Shown here: piece by piece, positions 49,214 through 62,600 of the stretch
How positions within the stretch are numbered: position 1 is the first letter of the stretch
Layout of the letters: every line of letters starts with the position of its first letter
Assembly: GCA_038380795.1 (NCBI GenBank)
Contig: CM076266.1
Location: 45,778,425-45,842,424 of the forward strand
Direction: 5' to 3'
Length of the DNA: 64,000 bases
Source: Pyrocephalus nanus
Taxonomy: Eukaryota > Chordata > Aves > Passeriformes > Tyrannidae
Made by a program: the position numbers and the translations under genes
The notes under the pieces: model-generated
Database searches by the model: none
Told to the model about the DNA's origin: nothing
The model's input: the letters and a program-made list of their open reading frames with translations, nothing else

Positions 49214-52200
49214 CCCAAAAAAAACAAGGAAAAATATGGTGCCCTTTACAGATTTTATTTATTTGAGCAAATTTGTGCATCCCTGAAAGGTTATCCTCTT
49301 ATATCTTTAAGCTCCCTGCTCCACTATAACGATGAGCAAGTTGAGCTATCATTTATCACAGTAGGCTGAAATTGTCACAGCCTTGTCCAACTGTTCAGGG
49401 AAAAAGAGGAAAGGAAACTTCTGACAAAGCCATAGGTTCTTGCCTTGTTCTGCTCAGAATATGAATTTCTCTGCTGTGAAAAGAGCAAGAAGGCTTCATC
49501 CAAGTAATTGCAAAAGGGTAATTAAGAGATGTATTTACCCATTTATAGCCTTACCAGAAGGATACGAGAAGTAATCTGGTCAGTAAAACATAGTAAAGCA
49601 TCTTTTCTCTACAAAGAAATTAAATAGGAGAGGAAAAAGATGGAAATCTTACTTGCAACATCCTAACATAAGTGCCAACATGCAGTCCACCCTCTCAACC
49701 CCAAGCTTAGATTTTCCTTTGTTTTTTTTGTTAGAGTAGGGAAAGTACAGCGATCCTGTCTATTTTCCACCATCCCATGGCAGACTGTAAAGCCCTAATC
49801 TAGAAAAAAAGGCCCTTTCTTTTCTTTCTGGCCCCACAGAAGTCTGAATAGTATATTAGATCCGTAAAATTACTAGATATAAGCACTACTGGGACAGGCC
49901 TATAAAATATCTTCTAATGCAAAGAAAAACCGGTTTTGAGGTCAGTTATCTTAGCTCCGTTTTTCTGTTATGTAGAACAAGTTTCATTTGCCCAGTGTCA
50001 AGCTCTGAACTGCGCCAGCAGCAAAACATTTTTAAAGCAGCAACTTCTTTGAATAGCCTGCATTTCTGTTTCCTGTCCAATATACCTTCTATTCTTCTAC
50101 TCCCCACTAACTGCTATTTACAGTAGACTTTGGGGCTATTTCTGGGGTTTGGGTTGTTTGTTTGTTTTTTAAAAAAGAAATATAGATGACAGAACTTTAC
50201 ATTCACACACCAACAAATGAAAGACTTGAAAACATCCAGTGAGAGAATAATTGTTAGAGGATAAAAAAAAGCACCCATTTTTTATTTAGTCTTTCATATA
50301 TCTGGCAGTATTTAAATGTTGACTGGTTTATGATCTCATGTTTTGAAGTTCAAAACAAATCCTGTATGCAATGCAAATGAGCTCATTATCTCACCTCTCA
50401 TCTTTATGTATCTAATTTCTTGATGACCTGTTTTAATTTCCCTCTGCCTTAAAAGCAGGAAATAATTCAGAGACAGAGGAATATTTTTACTTTTTTTTTT
50501 TTATGTCTCTTACCCAAATCTGATTACCAATCACAATGAATAAATCATTCTTAAATGAATACTGGGTAGACACAAAAGACTGACTAGTCAGTACTCTCAA
50601 AACAGCAAGATATTATTATGTGGAATAGAAAAATAAAGTAAACCTCTGGTAAGTTGTGAGATATTAATAAACATAACCGTCTGTAGAATTAAAATTATGT
50701 TCTCTTAGTTCACCTGACAAAATGACAAATGTTAATCAAAATAACCTTTTAGTTTAATCTATATAGCAAGTTAGTTAGCAAAATGCTTGTTTTAGACACC
50801 GAATTATGAACTTCAGAAGTCTGCATCAGTGTGAATGGATCAGCCTGCTGCTTCTCATTAAACTCTGGTCACAGAACCCGTGTTCTTCTCCTCGTTGTGT
50901 GGGGATTTACAAATGGAACACTACTACTCAAAGCACTTATATGCTGGGTTTGACAGTAATTGAAGTATGCTGAAGATGAAAGAAGTTGACCATGAAACAT
51001 CAAAAATATTGAAGTAGCAACCATGTTGCTAACATCTAAATGTGACGATCTTGAATTATACGCACTTATGAACTGTCAGAGGAAAAAAAGCTTTAATTCC
51101 AGAACACATTGGAAAAAGCTTGCACTTTTTAAGTCTACAGTCACTGGCAAATCTTTTCTGTTCCTATTTTTCTCCTCGTACAATAAACAGGCTAAAGTGA
51201 ATGCTCAAGTTCAGACACTGAGCAGGTAGATTAAAAGAGGATCTACAATAGTTTCTGGGATCTGCTGTTTACATCAAATGTTAGCTGCTATTCACTGAAG
51301 TCTAAGGAATGTATATGCCACAAAGGGCTGTGATATAGCACACTGAGATTCATTGCTGACCTGCCTGACATTCAACTGTTGTGGATCTTTTCAGAGCCCA
51401 ATAAGCAAGCATGCCTAAGGGCTAAGAGCCTTTGGGAAAAGGGGAATTATATATTTTTTTGAAAAAATAATAATAATGCAGAATATACATGTTCCCACAA
51501 GAGGGGCTCCTACGCAGAACTGAATTCATTGGTATCCTGAAGCTCAGCTGCTACATGGTGGAACATAAGCACCCATTGAAAATAGAGTTCACATATGTGG
51601 CTCACAAAGCCATTTCGTGATGACCAAGAGCTCACTGCAAGTGAGTGAGCTCAGATGTTGCTCTTGAATTATCTAGAAAGAGACATGCAGAATCCTAAAT
51701 TTTCCCAACCTACACCAGCTAGCAGAGTTCATTGTCAATGGATGTATGTTGTACTCTCCTCTCTATGTTCTTATTGGGGATGTGTCAGACTCATTACATA
51801 TTTCAGCCAACAGAACTGATGATTATGTTTGAGAGAGTCCCCTTTCCTGCCCACTCCTTTGCTCCAGCAATGAAATTATCTTCATATAACAAAAGGGTTG
51901 TTTATGGAAATAAACTATTAGAAAAATGTCTCTAATTTTCTTTCTTGAAGGAGGTGGGGGAGGGCTGATAGGAAATCAGACACAATTCCCCAATTCTCTG
52001 CTTTGACCCTGATGTAATTCAGACTAAACCTATATTTCTGGCAGATTTGCATTACTTCAGTAGAATTGTATAATCCTATCTAGTTTGAAGTAATAGCAAA
52101 TATGTTTTATAATCTCTACTTAATATATAATGAATAACAAAATACATTTAGAGACTTAGACTATTATGTTGATGGATAAATTAACATTCTGGCTTTTAAA

Positions 52201-53070
52201 CAATAGACTAAAGCAAGACACTGATGGCAGTAAAGAACACAGTAAAGAAAGTAGCCTAATACTGGAGATAAATTGAATGCCTTTGGAAATTTGTCAGCTG
52301 ACCTTCTGATATTCAGTGTTAGACACAATTTGGCTCTCTGCACCTTAATTTACCTATAAGTCTCATCTCTGAAAAGCCAGTTAAAGTGATGTTTTATGAC
52401 ATAAGGGATATATTTCAGGGGTCTCTCTGTGGTTCTTCACATCCTAGAAACAACCACACCATCTGTCACAATAACCTCTGCACATACAGTCAAAGTACAC
52501 AACTTCGCAGCAGCTGAGCAGAATAGTATGGAAAAGATTGCCTGACAATTTTCTCTAAGTAGAGCTCAAAATAAGAATGTTAGTTTCTCACATGCAGGAG
52601 TGCATAATTAAAATGAGTAACTGGGAATGAAATAAAAGGAAAAACCCAAGCTCCACGACAACACCACTGCTACAATGTATGAAAAATACATTTACTTTTT
52701 AATTGGACTTTTACCGTCAATTTGAATTGTGGATATGTGATCCAAAATAGTCACAGCATGCCTATGTGAATTGGCTAATGAGATGTCCACTGACTGCTGA
52801 GCCCTTCAATTAATCAAATAGCTGAATACATTGAAGGTAACTAAGTATTCTTCTCTCTGGTACTCTATTAAACCTCAACATTATATCAGACATTTTCACA
52901 AGAGACTAAAATCTGAGTTCATGTTGGGATAGCCTTCAAACAAAAAATGACGCTCATTTAGTGATTTGAACATCTTCTTAATTATCTTTATTACTCTGAT
53001 ACATCTTAGGAGTAATATACCAAGAATTTGACTTAAAAATAAATTACCTTTAAGACAAAGAATGGCAGAT

Positions 53071-53205
53071 TAGTTCTGTGGTTAAGATACCTGGGAGAGA
53101 AATGGGTTTAAATCCCAGTTCTACCATTCTTTTTTGTTTGACCTTGACCATGACATTTAGCCTTCTAGTCTCATTTTCCATATCTATTCAACTGAAATTA
53201 CTGAT
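53071..53205 (+). mobile_element. MIR-like tRNA-derived SINE fragment
   Basis: The order of blocks matches a MIR-type CORE-SINE on the plus strand. A tRNA-like head reads GTGGTTAAGATACCTGGG (53078-53095). A B-box-like GGTTTAAATCC lies at 53105-53115, one base from the pol III consensus GGTTCRANNCC. CAGTTCTACCA and TTGACCTTGACCATGACATT follow, corresponding to the MIR core, and then TCTCATTTTCCATATCT, corresponding to its cytosine-rich tail region. The match is diverged, as expected of a family active early in amniotes. The remaining 3' part is absent and the CA/A tract starts instead. A different tRNA-derived SINE is the alternative. Confidence 0.65.
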
Positions 53206-53213
53206 GCTACAAG

Positions 53214-53227
53214 ACACGCACACACAC

Positions 53228-53262
<35 letters not shown>
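53214..53262 (+). repeat. CA-rich tract followed by A34
   Basis: A short CA repeat (53214-53228) leads directly into an uninterrupted A34 run (53229-53262), the longest homopolymer in the window. It lies 3' of the SINE-like fragment. A pure A34 is far younger-looking than the SINE, so it is more likely a later expansion than the original tail. Confidence 0.92.
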
Positions 53263-53264
<2 letters not shown>

Positions 53265-56200
53265 GGTGCAAGTTTACCTTTCAGAAAATTTAAGGTTTCT
53301 AAGATGATGTTTAGCCCTTCTATTCCTACAGCAAGTTAAGAGCCACGGAATCCCTGTACAAGTGAGGTTATACAATGATGTATTAAAAGATACCCAACAC
53401 TTCAGAAATGCTTAATGAGAAGCTACTGTAAAGAAGCAACTTCACAGCAATCTTATACAAAAATTTTCATTCACATATGGAGGAACCATTCAAGGAACTT
53501 TCCAGACTCTCTGTCATAAGGAAATGGAATACTATTGAGTATAATAACCTTTTTATGTCTCATTTTGTGTTTTTTCAGATATTTGTGTTTGCCTGTGAAT
53601 CCAAGCCTCACCTCACTCTGTCAGTTTTGAGCAAAAAACAGTCTTCCCACATACCTTCTATTTCCATTTCTACTGATGTGCCAAATCAACTTCCAGAAAC
53701 AACTGCAAATTAGTGGCTACTATCATTACCATAATAGCAGTCATCTCTGCAAATTCTAGTGATCAAAATAGTAAAGGCAGAAATATGGATTTTTTTATAA
53801 AAGACACTCTTAGCTACACTGTCTATTCACTCACAGTTTGCTGCATACTTCAGCATTTCTCCAGCATGCTGCTAGACTTATGCTGTGGATCATTTTCTGA
53901 CCATTCTACAGTGGGGCTCTTCTGGACACCTCTCTTAGGCAAATGAAAATCTTTTTTTCCAGCATTAAAGGTTTCTAGTCCCTCTCTTCAGCATTACTTG
54001 TGGTTGAGGAAGTGACCTGTTGCCGCATACCCAAGCTAAAAAGTAAAACTTAAAAATAAGAATAGTTAGATAATAGTGCTCACATGATTCAGTATTGATC
54101 AGCAATCCTGACCTAATTAGAAATTGTGGTGGCATGACCCCATCTAACAGCTAAGTCCTCACTCTCTCTCCAGAAGGATGGAGGATATAAATAGAAGGGC
54201 TAAAGCAAGAAAAACCTTGTGGGTCACAATAAAGACAGTTTGTTAGTTAAAGTAAAAAAAAAAATAAATCACTCATCACCTCCCACAAGCAGGCCAATCT
54301 CTAGCTAGTCTCTGAACAACATCTACTTTGGAAAAACTTTCAGTTTTACCACTGAACATGACATTATATGGAATGGAGCACCTCTTACATAAGATGAAGT
54401 ATTCCTCTGGTCAGGTAGGGCTCGCTGTCCCAGCTGCATCTCCTCCCAGATTTATTCCCATCAGCAGTCTACTCACAGAGGTGCAGAGTGAAAAACACAG
54501 ATTGTCTTGACACTGTTCTGCAATAGCTAAAACAGTGGTCAATTATCAGTAATGTTTTTATCACAAATCCAAAATGTAGCACCATACAGGCTGCTTTAAA
54601 GAAATTAACTCCATCCCAATCAGAGACAGCATGAAAATGAAACATTCCCATGGTTTTTGTGAAGCCCTACAAAAGCTACGTCCTGTTTTCAGTCATACAA
54701 GACAAACTCTCCATTATACTCCTCAGAATAATTTTCAAGTATGGAAACATGACTCTTTGTTGAATATATTACTAATACAAGGAGCTTTACAAAGTAACAA
54801 CTTATCCTTATACAAAGTCATGAAAAAGTTCCTTGGTTTCAATGGGGAAACAAATAAACAAGCCACTATTACCCCAGCACACTTCCAGCACAGAAATTCA
54901 GGATTTCTAAGAGAAAATTTATTCCAGCCAAAAGGCTAAACATCCTCCAGGTCTCAATTCTTAAAAATTCTTGAAAGGCAATAACAAAGCGATTTTCTGA
55001 AGATCTTGTTAGTCTCCTGTGCCAGTTCCTCAGCAAACGTGCAGTAGTATTTTTCGGTCGACCTAATTAAGTCATACTACATTAAGCACATTTCAACTGG
55101 AAAACTGAACTTATCTGATTTTGCCTGCTTCAACAGCAAGGTGAACATGAAATATTGCATCACTTGTTACGTTGTGAGGTCACACCCAAGACAGACTTCC
55201 GCAGTTGTTCACCTTGCCTGAAAGTCCAGAGGAAATCACCAAAAGGTAGCAAAACAAGAAAAGCATTCCTCTTATATGAGCAAAGGCAAAATAAAGTGAC
55301 ATAACAAATGTTCACAAGAATCTTTCATAATGAGGATGATATTCAACTAAATGTAAGTGGCTAAAGGTAGGTTTGTGCACATGAGCCAAAAATCCAAGGT
55401 TTCATTGTGGCTGATGGGGGTTTACCCTACAGGATCAGTGGACCCTCAAAAAATTCTTCACAAGCTGAAATAGATACATACTATTATTTGGGCAAGCCTA
55501 GTTGCTTTAGCCAAAACTCTGGAAGACAAACTCCTGATGCTTTCTACTCCATACAGAAACATAATGTTGCAAGAATATTTTACATTGTTAAAGTGAGAGA
55601 AAAATGTGGGATTTTCCTTGTGCTCCCTACCTCTGCCTCCAGATACCAATCAAGAGATAGACCCACTCTATTGCAGGGGCCACTCTGTAACAATGTAGGA
55701 AAGAAAAGGGCAACAGACCTTGAAAAATATTTGGGCAAGTGGCTAGTGAAAGGGGAAAAAAATAAGTTTGGGAATACAACCTGTGGTTTGGCTTCGGTTT
55801 ATGAGGCAGGCTGTTCTAGTTTGTCTAGTTCATCTATTTCCTACTAGTTCATATCCTTAGACCTGTTAGTAATATTGAAGTCTTATTCTGCAGTGCTGCT
55901 TCTGAACTTACCCATTTTTCCTTTTAAATTCCTCACTCTGGCAGGAAGGGCTATTGGCTTGATCTTCTTTGAAGATAGATTTGCTTGTTGTCACAGCTGA
56001 TTTAGAGATTCCCATGACATTCAGTTCCCCTCTTATTTCCCATATTGCAGATAAGCAAAGCTTTCCCTTTGGAGGCACTGACAGGTAGAGCTAATTTGCA
56101 GTTCCCGGTAATTGACCATTTCTTAAAGACTAATGATGCAGTTCACACCTAACCAGCCTTACAAAAAATGTGAGAGAGCAAAGCAATTCAGAAGAATGTA

Positions 56201-56616
56201 TATTTCAAACCTCATTAAAGGGCTTTCATCGGCAATTCTTCCTTAGGCTTGACAAAGTTTCACTCTCTTTTATGTTGACACAATTTGTAAACCTAAACAA
56301 CTGGCTCAAGCTAATCTTATTTATTGGATGTTTTAGTGCACAATTACTATACTTTCTTTGGATTACTTTCTGTAAATTAAAAAAAAAGTTCCTTTGTTAA
56401 ACAGCATAAAAATTCCAGATCATATCTATCTGTATTCCTTTTTTTATCACTGCAATGTAAGAAATCTATTACTTATACTCTTGAAATAAATGGACTTTCA
56501 TTAAAAAAAATGTGTTTGATTGTGTTCAGTGATTATTACACATTATTTTTCTGCAATTTCCCCTACACCTTTAATGAAACCTGGGACAAAATCCACAGAC
56601 AACAGAATGTCATAAG
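53263..56616. other. Unique noncoding DNA
   Basis: No recognised gene or transposon. The longest non-transposon open frame of the window (146 codons, 55407-55847 plus) is here. It opens at a GTG, has no recognisable domain, signal peptide or membrane segment, and ends in a serine-rich tail. I treat it as a chance frame. Confidence 0.5.
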
Positions 56617-56940
56617 ATTGAGAAAATGGAGGGAAAAGAAACAGAAGGGAAAGGGTTAAACAGTCACAGAAACCAAGACAAATAAAAAGATGTGTAACAG
56701 GAACGCTAGGAAAAAAGAGGGCAATAATAAACCTTGGAGACAGAAATGATACCAAAAAAAAGAAGTTAGGAGAAAAAGTCTTAGGAAAGACTTTTAGAGG
56801 AAGAAAATGAGATTGGAGAAGAAAGAAAGAAAGTAAATTAGCCCAATATAATACAAAACACAGCCCAAAGTCCTTGGAAAAAATAGACAAAATCCAAATG
56901 AAAATGAGTGAAACAAAAGAAGATAAATAACAGTGAAACA
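56617..56940 (+). repeat. Purine-rich low-complexity stretch
   Basis: About 320 bases are strongly biased to A and G on the plus strand, with GAAA, GGAAAAG and AAGAAAG motifs. On the minus strand this yields a 132-codon F/L/S-rich open frame (56543-56941) that is explained by composition. The nearby 57500-57526 has a 10-bp inverted repeat (TCTTTTCTCT and AGAGAAAAGA). Confidence 0.7.
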
Positions 56941-57499
56941 CTGTTGTTTTGCTGGTTTCTAATCTGTAAGAGGCTCATGCTAACCATCATTTTTGATTTC
57001 ACAGAAATTCATGAGCATACACCTTCTCCATGCTATGTTGTTGATTTTGATAGCACTTCTGCACGTGCAGGTACTTATAGATACTTCCAAGGCTAATATT
57101 TGAATCTTCCTCTGTATTGGATGGGTCATATTCATGTGGAAGCACCATTTCTGGTGATGTGATTGTTCCAACTGTGTCATACCCAGGAGAAAAAAAATCA
57201 ACACCTGTGACCCATCTTACATTGCTGTGACACACATCACTCCACCCCAATGTCTCATCATCTGGAAGTCTTCTTGGTGACACATGCATCTAAATTACAT
57301 GGAAAACATTTCATCCAGCTGTATTTATCCAATGCTAGGTAGACAGTCACAACACACTACTTCATCTGCATATAGATTTTGAACTTGTTTCAAATAACTT
57401 GCTGGCAGCTCTTTCAAAATACAGACTCCAAGAGTTTACTTGCTCAGCAGCTGTGTAGGTATATTATTTATTCATGACTACCTTGAGACCATATATTTC

Positions 57500-57526
57500 T
57501 CTTTTCTCTACCAAGGAGAGAAAAGA
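57500..57526. repeat. 10-bp inverted repeat, 7-base loop
   Basis: The arms TCTTTTCTCT and AGAGAAAAGA are perfect complements around the spacer ACCAAGG. Both arms are simple purine/pyrimidine tracts, so chance is a reasonable explanation. Confidence 0.8.
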
Positions 57527-59633
57527 CTCTGTGTTAGTAGAGGAAGAGTTCTCCCATAATTCCAGATTTGGCATGAGGAAAGCATGTTAACTGGGTATAT
57601 ACTACTCATTAATTCATAATCCTAATACAAAATTGCTAGTGACATTGGCCTGGGGGTGATCACAGAACACGTGTTAATGTTAACTATGGCACCATGTTTT
57701 TCCTGATGAAAGGATTTTCCTTCTTTATCTATCAGAAGATAAACTTCTGAAGTGGAAACTTCACAGTCATGGGGATTTTACAGTATTAGAAACCATCTAT
57801 CTTTGTGTCAACAGCACTTCTGGTAGCTAAAGTATGAGTTCTTCCCCTCTAATCTACTGAGGAGTTACAACATGACCTAAAAGAAGGTATTTATAGGTAA
57901 GCAACCTTCCTTATGGAAATTAATTTTCCAGGAAAGTGTTGTTTCAGGCAGCTCCTTAGCATAGGCAAAGAACCAGCAGAAATACCACAGCTGTTCAACT
58001 CCAAGCACTTGACATAGTACCAGCTCAGAGTCATCTAAAATAAGTTTTTAAGCATTCTTAAATTAAAAGGCAAATACTTTTGATAGCAAGTGCATACTGA
58101 GTCGTTTAATGCTCCATGATTTATTTATGAGGATTTTCACCATAGTAAGGAGAAAACTCAGTTGAAAAATAAATGAAAACCAGCATGACATTAATATGAC
58201 CAGAGAGAACCTCTTGCTCTTGCCTTTGGGATATGATCAAAGGGCTCACTTCTGTGAGAATAGTTCTGAAAAATAATCATGTCTGACAGTCAGCATATGG
58301 CCCCAATACTTAGTTGTACTTGAGCAGCACTCACTACTCCATCAGCGCAAAGAAAGCCTAAAGACAACACAGCCTGCTCCTGCTCCTTCCAGAAACATTA
58401 AGGAAAGCACCTTGATTATCCTCACAGCCTATGGAAAGGAAATACATGGGATAAAGCATAGGATAAAAGGTCATCCTTAAACTAAACAACTAAACAATGG
58501 CTTTTGGGGATCTTGTTGAGATGAACAGGGAAGTCAAAGGAACTTGAACCTCCAAAGCTACAGGAGATTAGTATTTCTTTGAAATAACCTCCCTTTTCTC
58601 TGGAAGTTGCACTGTTCATCCCAGTGCCTCAGTTGAAAAGCAAGGGTTTCGTCCCCAAGACTATACACAGACTGCAATTAATGCACTCTGGGATGCAGTG
58701 TATGGACCTCCATCCACAACTGGTCAGTTGGGAACCTACCCAAAGCTGATTGAAATTCCCCCAAAGCTCATGTGCCCTTTCTTCTAGGAAAGTGAAAGCA
58801 TAGGAATGGAAAGGAAAAATAGAACAGGTAAAAAAATCCAGAAGCCAGGGAGTAATTCTTGGGTTTCACAGATTTGATACAGACTGTACAAGTAAGGAAT
58901 CATGACCTACACTTCCATGAACAATTCAGACCATTTGACCTTGTTCACTGAATAGTTTTGTCCTTTGCTGCATGCATTTTCTGCACCTCCTTGACATATC
59001 TTTTTAACAATTTGGTCAGCAGTCATATCAGCACAAAGGTATGTGAAAGGAAGGTCTCTGATTCAATGCCCACAATAATACACTCTTCAAAATAGTCTGT
59101 CACATTCACTGCAGGTGTCTGGAATGCACAGTTGAAGCCACACATTCAAAAAAAAATCTCTTGCTCTTCTCTTCCAGAGCTCTTTCTCACTGTAAACAAT
59201 CTCATTTAAAAGCCACTTGATCTTGACCACTTGATTCACTAATTGTGAAATTACACCTTCCTCTCCCTGTCCCTTCCCACTGCTACAATAAGAATCAGTC
59301 TCCTTGTCACTATGAATGTCTCTAGCAAGAAATGGCTAGATTTGGCCCTAGAATTCACAGCTGTTTCCAACACACTGTGAAAATGCCAGAACTGTGATTT
59401 CTCATCACTGGTAATAAAGATGTACTTACACTATTGAACAATCCAAGTAATTCTGTGTCTTATTCCTCAAGATCTGTGCTTCTCCCTAACTGAGTTTAAT
59501 TAATGGAGTATAAATAAGTTTGTCACATCTTCAATAATTTTCATTAAGTGTTTTTCCTTTAATTTGTGAAAATATAATTTGTACGCATTATAAAAATCAA
59601 TATTTCACTCCTTCTACCTTTTCATTTACATAT

Positions 59634-59670
59634 AGAAAGACAGAGAGAGGGAGAGAGGGGGGGAGAAAAG
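59634..59670 (+). repeat. GA-rich tract with G7
   Basis: AGAAAGACAGAGAGAGGGAG-type sequence continues into G7 and AGAAAAG. It is a pure purine tract after one C. Only three separable G3 runs are present, so it misses the standard quadruplex pattern. Confidence 0.82.
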
Positions 59671-62600
59671 AATTTTCCACTTCAGGTTCTTCATCTGGGA
59701 CAATGAAAGGGGAGTAACATTTATTGAGGGAATCAACATGGAAAATGTAGAAATTCTTCAATATGAAGTGAATTTATGTGCATCAGTTTCCCACATATAT
59801 TAGTATAGTCTGTTGTCATCTCTATACTTCTGTGCATATTATAATCACTCAGCATGTCCTGATATCAAGTCTTAAGCATTTTACCCATAAACTCTTCGTG
59901 CTTCTAAAGTTCCCTTTAATAAGTAGAAGAGAAGGGAGTAAAAATGGATCAAATAGCTGCAACTTATACATATGTTCACAAATTGTGCATACTGCAAAAA
60001 TAATCACATCCAAATATGTTATTCCATTCACTTTTACAGTGGTTGTGATCCTTTTCTTTTATTTTCAACATCATTTCCAATACAGATCTATAAATGCACA
60101 GAAATGCAAATATATGCCACATTTAGAATTCCGTACTATGAAAAGCAAGCTATTTTTTTTTTCTTTTTAAAATAAAGAAGTAGACTCTAGGGTTACTTTT
60201 TGTTTGCAAGAAGTACTAAAATACCAAAATATAAAGTTAGACATCCCTAGAGAGTCTTAGATTTTAAAAGGTACTTAGACAAATGATTTTCATTTCAAAA
60301 GCACAAAACAGTCATATGTATCTATTGTAGAAAACAGAAGACACTGGATTTTCACCACCTCTTAAAACTTGAATTGTTTAAACACAGACTGAAAAATCTC
60401 ATCTTAGGCTCAATCATGGTGACCAGCTGTTCCTTAGTCTTCTATTTGCACGATAAGCACTGACCTCGATTTATCATTCTGGGCTTCAGATAATCATTTA
60501 TGCTCACACAAAGTAAATGTAATACACTGGTGTTTTTCTAATCATTGTTTCAGTCAACAAATGGATAAGTCAGCATCAGTGTGAAACACAAAAAATGGAT
60601 CCATCTATTTTAATGTAATTAGAAACACATTTCAAATAAACCTGTAACACACTGTATGGAATAATTTGAATTATTTTTTTACATGCATACATTTTCTTTT
60701 TCGTTTCATTTCCTCTATGATATGTCATCTTCTGAACACCAAAATGGAAAGAGTTGTATGTAAAATTACACACAAACTTCTACTTAGACAAAGTTGGCTG
60801 AAACTTCAGTTTAAGCTTTGAAATAATCACTATCTTATGAAAAAAAATTTAAAGGAACTCTGTGCATTTAGATTAGATTAGTGATTTTAGAAACCCACAA
60901 AGACTGTAAATACCAAATAGATCTGCTAGATGAACAACATGCTATATCAGAACTAGAAGCAGTATGAAAAGAGAGTACATAATTTTGTGTTAGTGAATAT
61001 TCAGCAATACATATTAAATAAATATATTTAATGAAAGGAAGCTGACAGAAGAGTATAAGATCAAGGTAAATTAAAATTAAGCCCCGATGAACTTCTCATT
61101 TTTCAGGTGGCCAATCTCAAGTTCAAGACTGTCATAGAAAAATGTTGATTTTTTTTTTTTTTAGAGTTTTCCAATTTTATTTTCTATCAGCTGAGGCAGA
61201 ATATTTAATCTCAGGAGTAGAGGCAGATGTTTCTTAGATAACACACCTGTTCCTTTTAAGTTGGAAAATATAGTCAAATTACATTAGATTATCCACCTGC
61301 ATGAGCATATCTGAGCTGCAGAAAAGAGAATTGTCTGCAAAGAGTTGATTATACTTAGCTTGCGGCAGCTCAGATACTTGTTTCTGCTTCAGGAGATGGA
61401 TTCAGACATCAGAAGACTCAGTAGCTGCACTCCATCTCAGGATGTGGCACAGAAAACCCATTTATTTTCCTTCCTCCACCATTCAGAGGAAACTAATACT
61501 ATGCAAGGCAAGTTCACAACCACTCCTCTGAGCACACAAGTCAAAGCAGGCAGGTGAGACCAAAGGTCTGTTTTCAACACCAGCAAACAAAAGTTGTTTA
61601 GAGAAGAGTACAAGAACAAGACAAGTCTGTAGTGACACTTCCCTAGCATATCCTTCCAGCATCTAACCATTTGTGTCTCAGAGTTCCTCCAGCCTCAATA
61701 TACTTTTTTCTGGAAAACACCACCCAGTACCTCACCTCAGGCAATTTAAGGTCCAGAAAACCAACAGTTACATCTACTTCTCAAAAACACATGAATGGCC
61801 TCATTGTTGTCCTAAAAACCTCCTTTCCTTTTCACTGATGTAAGTCATCAGTTACTCTACACGTTTTGCACCCTTCTAAAACGACTACTGAAGGCAAATC
61901 AGTCCTAGATACCAACTCATCTCAGTGATCATTTCAAGGGACAGTGAGCCCATCCTCTCCTTTTTCCATTAGAGAGTAGCCAGCATTTCTGGCTAGGCAG
62001 TCACAGGATTCCTACAAATCTCTCTGTACTTCACTCCTTGCTCCTCCTTCACAGGACTAGGGACAGCTGAGCAATCCCTCTATGTGAAGAAAGCCAAGAA
62101 TGTTGGCTATTTTTGTTCCATGCTCCACATAACAGTAGTATTAAAAAGTACAATAGACATTGTGTTCCCTTTGCACAGAGGATATGCACTCTTTATTCTG
62201 TAACACAACATATGCACTCCAAAAGTCTACAAAAGAAGTAACTTGACATTTTAATAATAAATACCAACTATTCTCCTCCAAGCCTCTCAGCAGACAGAGG
62301 AAATAGTGACTATTGATAAGAAGTAGGTAATTTCCTCTTGATTCCTATTCATAAACTCCTTATGAATGTTAACACTGTAGGTCTTGCATATGATTGAAAT
62401 TAAGATTTCTGCCTGGCAATACCTGTATCCCTGTAAAGCTTGGCCTACAAAGGCTCCCCAGTTTTTACAATTGTTTGCATAAGAAGAGAAGATTCACTTT
62501 ATTGTGAGCCATGGCGGCCTGGTAGGCAGATAAAGCTTTACCCTAGATTGGTCTGTTAGTTCCTTTGTAGTTCTGATCTCCAAATTCATTTACTTTTTAA

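Larger units (their letters stand above)
47291..53070. other. Unique noncoding DNA
   Basis: No gene or transposon was recognised in this stretch of nearly 6 kb. It holds AAAC microsatellites at 48275-48295 and 48741-48769, an A16 run at 49198-49213, an A13 run at 47514-47526, and a POU-type octamer ATGCAAAT at 50371-50378. Open frames of 60 to 90 codons occur on both strands without supporting features. Confidence 0.55.

Noticed and set aside
55407..55847. 146-codon plus-strand open frame
   Set aside because: It starts at GTG, has no domain, signal or repeat I recognise, and chance frames of this size are expected in 64 kb read in six frames. Cross-species codon conservation would be needed to revive it.
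56543..56941. 132-codon minus-strand frame rich in F, L and S
   Set aside because: It is the translation of a purine-rich low-complexity stretch read on the opposite strand.
56999..57289. 96-codon minus-strand frame with varied, protein-like composition and an AG directly before its ATG
   Set aside because: No family was recognised and the length is ordinary for this window. It could be an exon only if conserved in other birds.
59060..59100. GATTCAATGCCC resembling a pol III B-box
   Set aside because: It is an isolated motif with no tRNA-like head or SINE core nearby.
59778..60170. 130-codon plus-strand frame
   Set aside because: It is an H/I/F/Y-rich product of AT-rich DNA with no motif, start context or splice signals to support it.
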